Notes under the pieces: generated by a model
What the model was told of the DNA's origin: nothing
Database searches by the model: none
The model's input: the letters and a program-made list of their open reading frames with translations, nothing else
Made by a program: the position numbers and the translations under genes
In this document: piece by piece, positions 57,216 through 64,000 of the stretch
Position numbering within the stretch: the first letter of the stretch is position 1
How the letters are laid out: each line of letters begins with the position of its first letter
Source: Amorphus coralli DSM 19760
Lineage (GTDB): Bacteria; Pseudomonadota; Alphaproteobacteria; Rhizobiales; Amorphaceae
Direction: 5' to 3'
Assembly: GCF_000374525.1 (NCBI RefSeq)
Contig: NZ_KB894577.1
Span: 1 to 64,000 of the forward strand
Length of the DNA: 64,000 nucleotides

Positions 57216-58394
57216 ATGTCGCGCAATTATATCTTCACGTCGGAGTCTGTCGGCGCCGGTCATCCGGACAAGGTCGCCGATAACGTCTCCGACGCCGTGC
57301 TCGACGCCTGCCTGTCCGTCGATCCGCACTCCCGCGTCGCCTGCGAGACGTTGGTCAACACCGGCCTCGTCGTCCTGTCCGGCGAGATCACCACCAAGGC
57401 GCAGCTCGACTATTCCGACATCGCCCGCGAGACCATCCTCGACATCGGCTACGACAATCCGGCCTACGGTTTCGACGGCAAGTCCTGCGCCGTTCTTGTT
57501 GCGCTGGACAAGCAGTCCCCGGACATCGCCCAGGGCGTTGACGAGGGTGCCGGTCTCGACCTGGAACAGGGCGCCGGCGACCAGGGCCTGATGTTCGGCT
57601 ACGCGTGCCGCGAGACCGACGAGCTGATGCCGCTCCCGATCCAGCTGGCCCACCGCCTGACGGCGAAGCAGGCCGAAGTCCGCAAGTCGGGCAAGCTGCC
57701 GTGGCTGCGCCCGGACGTGAAGAGCCAGGTGTCCGTCGCCTACGACGACAACAAGCCGACCCACGTCGACACCATCGTGCTCTCCACTCAGCACGATGAG
57801 GACGTGTCCTACGAGGACCTCAAGGCTGCGGTCATCGAGGAAGTCGTGATGCCCGAGGTGAAGGCCTTCGGCGTCAACAAGGACATCAAGTTCCACATCA
57901 ACCCGACCGGGCGTTTCGTCATCGGCGGTCCTGTCGGCGACTGCGGCCTGACCGGCCGCAAGATCATCGTGGACACCTACGGCGGCATGGGCCGTCACGG
58001 CGGCGGTGCCTTCTCCGGCAAGGATCCGACGAAGGTCGATCGCTCCGCCGCCTACGCCGCCCGCTATGTCGCCAAGAACATCGTGGCGGCCGGCCTCGCC
58101 GACACCTGCGAGGTCCAGATCGCCTACGCCATCGGCGTGGCGCGTCCGGTGTCGATCAACATCAACACCTTCGGCACCGGCAAGATCGGCGAGGACCGCA
58201 TCGCCAATCTCGTGCGCGAGCATTTCGACCTGCGCCCGAAGGGCATCGTCCAGATGCTCGATCTTCTGCGCCCGATCTACCGTCCGACCGCGGCCAACGG
58301 CCACTTCGGCCGGACCGAGGACAGCTTCTCCTGGGAGAAGACCGACAAGGCCGAGGCGCTCGCCGCCGACGCCGGCGTGAAGATCGCCTCCTGA
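57216..58394 (+). CDS. metK: S-adenosylmethionine synthetase
   Basis: This 392-residue enzyme makes SAM from methionine and ATP in the cytoplasm. Visible hallmarks are [16 protein letters not shown] at the N-terminus (catalytic His and Asp), [21 protein letters not shown] (the signature GAGDQG loop) and [23 protein letters not shown]. Length and motif order are normal for MetK. Start ATG 57216 has AAGGGA eight bases upstream. It precedes a glycine methyltransferase gene that consumes three SAM per betaine, so it is probably coregulated with it. It may be a second, osmotically induced copy of metK, which cannot be checked here. The spacer downstream contains several hairpins. Confidence 0.95.
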   Translation: MSRNYIFTSESVGAGHPDKVADNVSDAVLDACLSVDPHSRVACETLVNTGLVVLSGEITTKAQLDYSDIARETILDIGYDNPAYGFDGKSCAVLVALDKQSPDIAQGVDEGAGLDLEQGAGDQGLMFGYACRETDELMPLPIQLAHRLTAKQAEVRKSGKLPWLRPDVKSQVSVAYDDNKPTHVDTIVLSTQHDEDVSYEDLKAAVIEEVVMPEVKAFGVNKDIKFHINPTGRFVIGGPVGDCGLTGRKIIVDTYGGMGRHGGGAFSGKDPTKVDRSAAYAARYVAKNIVAAGLADTCEVQIAYAIGVARPVSININTFGTGKIGEDRIANLVREHFDLRPKGIVQMLDLLRPIYRPTAANGHFGRTEDSFSWEKTDKAEALAADAGVKIAS

Positions 58395-58645
58395 CACCAC
58401 TGAGGCCGGGCGCGCACGCATGCCCGGCGCTCGTCATCGGCTGCGGCAACGGCTTTGCCGCAGTCGCGTGCGGGATCACCTCCTTGGTCCCGCAACGCGT
58501 ATGACCGCGACTGCCGGTGTGCCGGCCTCTCCGGAGGCGGCCGCCGGTCAGCACAAGTAGGTCGCCGGCCGTCGTTCGGGAGGTGGGGATCCGCGTTGGC
58601 CCCTGGATGCGACAAGCGAGGTCGGCAAACCGAAGGATCACCGAT
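58395..58645 (+). promoter_or_regulatory. Structured spacer/leader with anti-Shine-Dalgarno element before the betaine methyltransferase
   Basis: The 251-base spacer has CTGCGGCAA-CGGCT-TTGCCGCAG (58441-58463, a perfect 9-bp stem). Next comes GCGGG-ATC-ACC-TCCTT-GGT-CCCGC (58470-58493), whose loop and flank GGATCACCTCCTT (58473-58485) equal the 3' end of 16S rRNA. TCCTTGGT (58481-58488) can pair with ACC-g-AAGGA (58629-58637), the ribosome-binding site of the next gene. A third hairpin with GCCTC-TCCG-GAGGC is near 58530. The pairing is seen in the sequence; a regulatory role is inferred. Confidence 0.45.
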
Positions 58646-60340
<1,695 letters not shown>

Positions 60341-60379
60341 GCTCCGGCCTCCGGCGGACACCCCGCCCCTGCGAACCCG

Positions 60380-60411
60380 AGAAGGCGCGCGCCGAGCGCG
60401 CCTTTTCTTTT
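60380..60411 (+). terminator. Rho-independent terminator
   Basis: AAGGCGCGC, loop GCCGA, GCGCGCCTT followed by TTCTTTT, 43 bases after the betaine methyltransferase stop. It suggests that the following binding-protein gene has its own promoter. Confidence 0.8.
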
Positions 60412-60433
60412 GTCCGACGCCCGGACACAATCG

Positions 60434-60465
60434 CTTGAGCGATACGCCCCGCACTCCCGCTCAAG
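60434..60465. promoter_or_regulatory. 8-base inverted repeat upstream of betaine-type binding protein
   Basis: CTTGAGCG (60434-60441) and CGCTCAAG (60458-60465) are perfect reverse complements separated by 16 bases, so the arm centres are 24 bases apart. It lies between the terminator and the binding-protein start and looks like a two-half-site operator, or a stem. Confidence 0.4.
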
Positions 60466-60532
60466 GGCCCGCTGGGGCATGATTGCAACCAGACGCGGCG
60501 TCGCGTGCGCCGACCAAACCGGGAGAAGCCGC

Positions 60533-61489
60533 ATGCGGCGCACCGTTCGAACCGCCCTTGCCGTCGGGATCCTGGCCACGAGCGCCCTTCCCGTCCGCGC
60601 GGCAGACGTTGTCATCGGGGTTGGCGACTGGCCGTCCGCCCAGGCAACCGCCCACCTGATCAAGGCCATCGTGGAAACCCGGCTCGGCGGAACCGCCGAA
60701 CTGCGCTCCGGCGCCACGGGCGAGCTCTGGGAGGCGGCCGGTGCCGGCGAGATCGACATCCTGCCGGAGGTCTGGCTGCCCAACGACCGCACCCAGGTCG
60801 CCACCCATGTCGACGGCTCCCACGCAGTCACGCTCTTGTCGCGCGGCGTGCCGGCCCGCCAGGGCCTGTGCACCACGAAGCAGGCGGCCGAGGCCTTCGA
60901 CATCCGCTCCGTCGACGACCTCCGCGCGAAGCAGACCGCCGACCTGCTCGACACCGATTCCGACGGGACCGGCGAGATCTGGATCGGCGCGGAGGGATGG
61001 AACTCCACCCGCATCGAGAAGATCCGGGCGAAGAGCTACGGCTACGACAAAACCATGACCCTGATCGAGGCGGACGAGCCGGTGGCGATGGCCGGCATCG
61101 ACGTGGCCGCCTCGCTGGGCGAGCCCATCGTCTTCTACTGCTACGAGCCGCACCACATGTTCGCCCTCCACGACCTCGTCATGCTGGAGGAGCCGGCCCA
61201 CGATCCGACCACTTGGACGATCCGCTCGCCGGACGAGGACCCGGACTGGCTGGAAGCCTCCACCGCGTCCACCGCCTGGGCGATCTCCTTCATCCACATG
61301 GCGCACCGCACCGGGCTGGAAAAGGATGCGCCGAAGATCGCCGCGCTGCTCGCCAACATGGACTTGCAGCCCGATGCGATCGAGGACATGACCTATGCCC
61401 TCATCGTCGAGCGGACGCCGCCGGAAGACTTTGCCCGCGCCTGGATTTCGGCCAATGCCGACCGGGTCGACGGCTGGATTGAGGACTAG
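60533..61489 (+). CDS. OpuAC/ProX-like glycine betaine-type substrate-binding protein
   Basis: This 318-residue exported protein has a signal peptide ending near PVRAA (about residue 23). The mature part begins DVVIGVGDWPSAQATAHLI. Segments EIDILPEVWLPN, GAEGWNS and the aromatic FYCYEPHHMFALHDL supply residues of the Trp/Tyr cage that binds quaternary amines in this family. Start ATG 60533 has GGGAG seven bases upstream. No permease or ATPase gene is adjacent; it may work with a transporter elsewhere. The ligand could be betaine, choline or proline betaine. It is placed directly after the betaine-synthesis gene. Confidence 0.85.
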   Translation: MRRTVRTALAVGILATSALPVRAADVVIGVGDWPSAQATAHLIKAIVETRLGGTAELRSGATGELWEAAGAGEIDILPEVWLPNDRTQVATHVDGSHAVTLLSRGVPARQGLCTTKQAAEAFDIRSVDDLRAKQTADLLDTDSDGTGEIWIGAEGWNSTRIEKIRAKSYGYDKTMTLIEADEPVAMAGIDVAASLGEPIVFYCYEPHHMFALHDLVMLEEPAHDPTTWTIRSPDEDPDWLEASTASTAWAISFIHMAHRTGLEKDAPKIAALLANMDLQPDAIEDMTYALIVERTPPEDFARAWISANADRVDGWIED

Positions 61490-61614
61490 GTGCCACTCGA
61501 AAGCGTCCGGTCGACACGGCGAGCCTTCCGGAACCGGGCACGGCCCACGCGCATTGACCTGACAGGCCGGCCGATCATCTTGCCGTGCCGGAGATGAAGT
61601 GAGGAACTGGGATC

Positions 61615-62283
61615 ATGATGACCCGCTTGATAGCCGCTCTGGGAATTCTGGCGCTGGCCCTCGGCCTCGCCGGCACCGCCAGCGCCCAGTCGTCGTCGCG
61701 GATCTATGACCCGTCGAGCAAGACGTGGATCAGCTTCGATCCGGAAAAGGTGGAACGCGACGCCACCGCGCGCGGCCGGGTCACGCCAGAGCGCTTCCGC
61801 CGCACCCTGGTTCCCTTCCGCACCTCCGAGCCGCCCGGCACCATCATCATCGACACCGACCGCAAGTATCTCTTCTACGTCCTGCCCGACTTCCAGGCGA
61901 TCCGTTACGGCGTCGGCGTCGGCCGCGAGGGCTTCGGCTGGTCGGGCGAGGTGGAAGTCGGCCGCAAGGCGGAATGGCCCACCTGGACGCCGCCTGCCGA
62001 GATGATCGAACGCGATCCGGACTCCGCCAAATATGCCGGCGGCATGCCCGGCGGACCGGACAACCCGCTCGGCGCGCGCGCGCTCTATCTCTACAAGGAC
62101 GGTCGCGATTCCCTCTACCGGGTCCACGGCACCAACGAGCCCTGGTCCATCGGTCACAGCGTCTCCTCCGGCTGCATCCGCATGAACAACGAGGACGTCA
62201 TCGACCTCTATTCCCGGACCGAGCCCGGTACCAAGGTGATCGTGCTCAAGCAGGGTGCCGCCCTCTACGATCCGACGAGCTGA
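61615..62283 (+). CDS. YkuD-type L,D-transpeptidase, copy 1
   Basis: This 222-residue exported protein has a signal peptide (about residues 1-24, ending ASAQ), and the mature part starts SSSRIYDPSSKTWISFD. The YkuD domain has YRVHGTNEPWSIGHSVSSGCIRM, with the catalytic Cys-His pair in the HGT...SSGCIR motif (about residue 175). It cross-links peptidoglycan 3-3 or attaches outer-membrane proteins to the wall, in the periplasm. Start ATG 61615 has GAGGA nine bases upstream; ATG 61618 is equally possible. A near-paralogue follows 153 bases later. Confidence 0.88.
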   Translation: MMTRLIAALGILALALGLAGTASAQSSSRIYDPSSKTWISFDPEKVERDATARGRVTPERFRRTLVPFRTSEPPGTIIIDTDRKYLFYVLPDFQAIRYGVGVGREGFGWSGEVEVGRKAEWPTWTPPAEMIERDPDSAKYAGGMPGGPDNPLGARALYLYKDGRDSLYRVHGTNEPWSIGHSVSSGCIRMNNEDVIDLYSRTEPGTKVIVLKQGAALYDPTS

Positions 62284-62436
62284 TCGCCGCGAACGGCCAG
62301 CGCGGCCGTCCTCACCGGAATGTGTATACAATTGTAGGCCTGCGGGGGCGGAAAGACGGTTTGCGTCACCTGTACGCTTCAGCGACGTGCTAGTTTTCGG
62401 TCAGCGAAACACACTGGCTGAGGACATTTGCAACCG

Positions 62437-63105
62437 ATGACGGCTTTCGGCATCAGGCGACTTCTCACGGGCGCGATTCTCGGGCTCGGCGTCGCCCTCG
62501 TCGCCGCGGCTCCCACGCATGCGGAGGAGCGAATCTACGATCCCTCGAGCGGCAGCTGGATCACCTATGATCCCGCCCGCCTCGGTCAGGGAACCACCTC
62601 CCGCAATACGGTGCCCAAGAAGTTCCGGAAGACCATCGTCGACTACCCCACCGACGAGGCACCCGGCACCATCATCGTCGATACGCAGGAAAAGTTCCTG
62701 TTCCTGGTCGAACCGGGCGGCAAGGCGATTCGCTACGGCGTTGGCGTGGGCAAGGAAGGGTTTGCCTGGGCCGGCCAGACCAAGATCGGCCGCAAGGCCG
62801 AGTGGCCGTCCTGGACGCCGACGAAGAACATGATCAAGCGCGACCCGGAGCTGAAGAAGTACGCCGGCGGCATGCCCGGCGGCATCAACAATCCGCTCGG
62901 CGCCCGCGCCCTCTACCTCTACACCGGCGGCCGGGATTCGCTCTATCGCATCCACGGCACCAACGCGCCCTGGTCCATCGGCCAGAACGTCTCCTCCGGC
63001 TGCATCCGGATGAACAACGCCGATGTCGAGGACCTCTACACCCGCGCCAAGGTCGGCGCGAAGGTGGTGGTCCGCCACAATCCGGGTCAGGTCTCCAGCC
63101 TCTGA
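62437..63105 (+). CDS. YkuD-type L,D-transpeptidase, copy 2
   Basis: This 222-residue paralogue of the preceding protein is about two-thirds identical by eye. It has a signal peptide ending THAEE (about residue 29), the mature start RIYDPSSGSWITYDP, and the catalytic YRIHGTNAPWSIGQNVSSGCIRM motif. I chose ATG 62437; a TTG at 62428 is too close to GAGGA. Same reaction as copy 1. The pair is a tandem duplication, common in rhizobia-like alphaproteobacteria. A rho-independent terminator follows 34 bases after the stop. Confidence 0.88.
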   Translation: MTAFGIRRLLTGAILGLGVALVAAAPTHAEERIYDPSSGSWITYDPARLGQGTTSRNTVPKKFRKTIVDYPTDEAPGTIIVDTQEKFLFLVEPGGKAIRYGVGVGKEGFAWAGQTKIGRKAEWPSWTPTKNMIKRDPELKKYAGGMPGGINNPLGARALYLYTGGRDSLYRIHGTNAPWSIGQNVSSGCIRMNNADVEDLYTRAKVGAKVVVRHNPGQVSSL

Positions 63106-63139
63106 GCCGTCTCGGCTTCGCGGTGACTGGAAAGGTCAA

Positions 63140-63169
63140 GCGGCCGGTGCCATGCGCGCCGGCCGTTTT
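63140..63169 (+). terminator. Rho-independent terminator
   Basis: CGGCCGGTGC (63141-63150), loop CATGC, GCGCCGGCCG (63156-63165, one G·T pair), then TTTT. It ends the L,D-transpeptidase copy 2 transcript. Confidence 0.75.
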
Positions 63170-63279
63170 GCGTGATGGGGCCGTCCCCGAAATCCGGAAT
63201 GTCGTGACAGCGTCGCGCCGGGAGCGCCTTATTGCGGCACCGGGCATCGGGCCCGGCCAGAACAGGAAGACCGCTGTCC

Positions 63280-63573
63280 ATGCGTGCCCCCCTCCTCGCC
63301 GTGCTTGCTTCCGCCGCCCTGCTGTCCGCCCCGCTGCCGAGCCTCGCGCTCGACCCCGGACCGGGCGTGGGTCGCCCCGGTCCGGGCGTGCGGCCGGGGC
63401 TTGGCGCCCCCGGCGTCGGTGCTCCGGGCACCCCGGTCACGCGCTCCATCGCCCGGCTTCCCGGCGGCTGCGTGAACGTTCGCTACCGCGGTGGGCCGGC
63501 CTATCGCTGCGGCGGCGTCTACTACCGGCCCGTCGTTCAGAACAACACCACCGTTTACGTCGTCGTGGACTGA
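63280..63573 (+). CDS. Small secreted Gly/Pro-rich protein
   Basis: This 97-residue protein has a signal peptide (about 1-24, ending SLAL). A Gly/Pro-rich segment with repeated GPGVGRPGPGV-like units follows (about 25-50). The C-terminal part has a cysteine pair (GGCVNVRY, YRCGGVYYRP) that ends VVVD. It resembles a group of short exported alphaproteobacterial proteins of unknown function. I chose ATG 63280; AGGAAG lies about nine bases before it. The MaoC-type gene converges on it. Confidence 0.7.
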   Translation: MRAPLLAVLASAALLSAPLPSLALDPGPGVGRPGPGVRPGLGAPGVGAPGTPVTRSIARLPGGCVNVRYRGGPAYRCGGVYYRPVVQNNTTVYVVVD

Positions 63574-63606
63574 CCAGCCTCCGGCACGCACATCCGGCCG
63601 GAGCAC

Positions 63607-64000
63607 CTATTCCGGCCGGATGCCGCGCTGCCAGACGACCACCCTCGAGGTCATCACCTGAACCACCTCGCCGCGCTGGTTCAGCGTTTCGGTGCGCAGG
63701 GTCACCAGCCCGCGCTCGGGCCGCGAGCGGGAGGGTTTGATCTCCACGATCTCGGTGACCGCGGTCAGGACGTCGCCAGGACGCGTCGCACGCGGCCACG
63801 TCACCTCGCTGCCCGCCCCGATGATGCCGTTCGCCAGCGGCGCCCCGCCCTCCACCAGAAGCCGCATGGTGACGGCCGCCGTGTGCCAGCCGCTCGCCGC
63901 CAGCCCCCGGAAGAAGCTCGCGTCCGCCGCCGTCTCGTCGAGATGGAAGGGCTGTGGATCGTAAGCGGCCGCAAACGCCTTGATCTCCTCCGCCTCCATG
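63607..64000 (-). CDS. MaoC-family (hot-dog) dehydratase, N-terminus cut by window end
   Basis: At least 131 residues of a hot-dog-fold MaoC-like protein are visible, with DPQPFHLDE (catalytic Asp/His region) and FRGLAASGWHTAAVTM. These are classical for (R)-specific enoyl-CoA hydratases and related enzymes. Family members begin about 20 residues earlier, so the ATG near base 63999 is probably internal and the true start lies beyond the window. The role is probably acyl-CoA hydration in fatty-acid or polyester metabolism; the substrate is unknown. Confidence 0.85.
   Translation of the reverse strand, partial: MEAEEIKAFAAAYDPQPFHLDETAADASFFRGLAASGWHTAAVTMRLLVEGGAPLANGIIGAGSEVTWPRATRPGDVLTAVTEIVEIKPSRSRPERGLVTLRTETLNQRGEVVQVMTSRVVVWQRGIRPE

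Overview
The window is high-GC (mostly about two-thirds G+C by eye), densely coded chromosomal DNA. The best fit is an alphaproteobacterium. Supporting points are the gene repertoire (TRAP transporters, a fused two-subunit indolepyruvate oxidoreductase, paired YkuD L,D-transpeptidases, a GLG1-type cysteine-rich secreted protein) and the codon use. De novo glycine betaine synthesis by stepwise glycine methylation suggests a marine or halotolerant lifestyle. The sequence alone does not fix a genus. No rRNA, tRNA, CRISPR array or phage was seen.

Layout. (1) 1-7015 looks like an accessory patch: the 3' end of an IS630-type transposase, two tandem paralogous giant YfhO-like membrane proteins, and a decayed acetolactate-synthase-like pseudogene. 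(2) 7080-19383 is ordinary metabolism and regulation: an acyl-CoA synthetase, an AEC permease, a complete sugar ABC importer (glucose/mannose type), two small secreted proteins, an OmpR/EnvZ-type two-component pair and a cytochrome P450. (3) 19503-28927 is a one-direction catabolic block: an opine-dehydrogenase-family protein, a 3-hydroxyacyl-CoA dehydrogenase, a three-part TRAP transporter, a MarR regulator and indolepyruvate ferredoxin oxidoreductase. A consensus-like promoter carrying an operator-like dyad lies just before the oxidoreductase. (4) 28946-38538 holds a methyltransferase, a VOC protein, MgtE, a PaoABC-like molybdenum oxidoreductase and a LemA/DUF2207 pair.

(5) 38585-54202 is a surface-glycan region: a polyisoprenyl-type GT2, GtrA, an ArnT/PMT-like membrane protein, ManC, a GT4 enzyme, an MsbA-like ABC exporter, Gmd, a small basic protein, a 1218-residue multi-module glycosyltransferase, a CgeB-like glycosyltransferase and a tyrosine-phosphatase-like protein. 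ManC and Gmd supply GDP-mannose and GDP-4-keto-6-deoxymannose, so a mannose- or rhamnose-containing polymer is the likely product. (6) 54397-56519 pairs a GNAT acetyltransferase with an RLAN/RimK-type ATP-grasp ligase, which suggests an unidentified peptide-like product.

(7) 57216-61489 is an osmoadaptation locus: metK (makes SAM), a fused glycine/sarcosine/dimethylglycine methyltransferase (uses three SAM per betaine), and an orphan betaine/proline-type substrate-binding protein. The spacer before the methyltransferase contains a copy of the 16S rRNA anti-Shine-Dalgarno tail that can pair with that gene's own ribosome-binding site; this is the most unusual signal I found. (8) 61615-64000 holds two tandem L,D-transpeptidases, a small secreted protein and an edge-truncated MaoC-type dehydratase.
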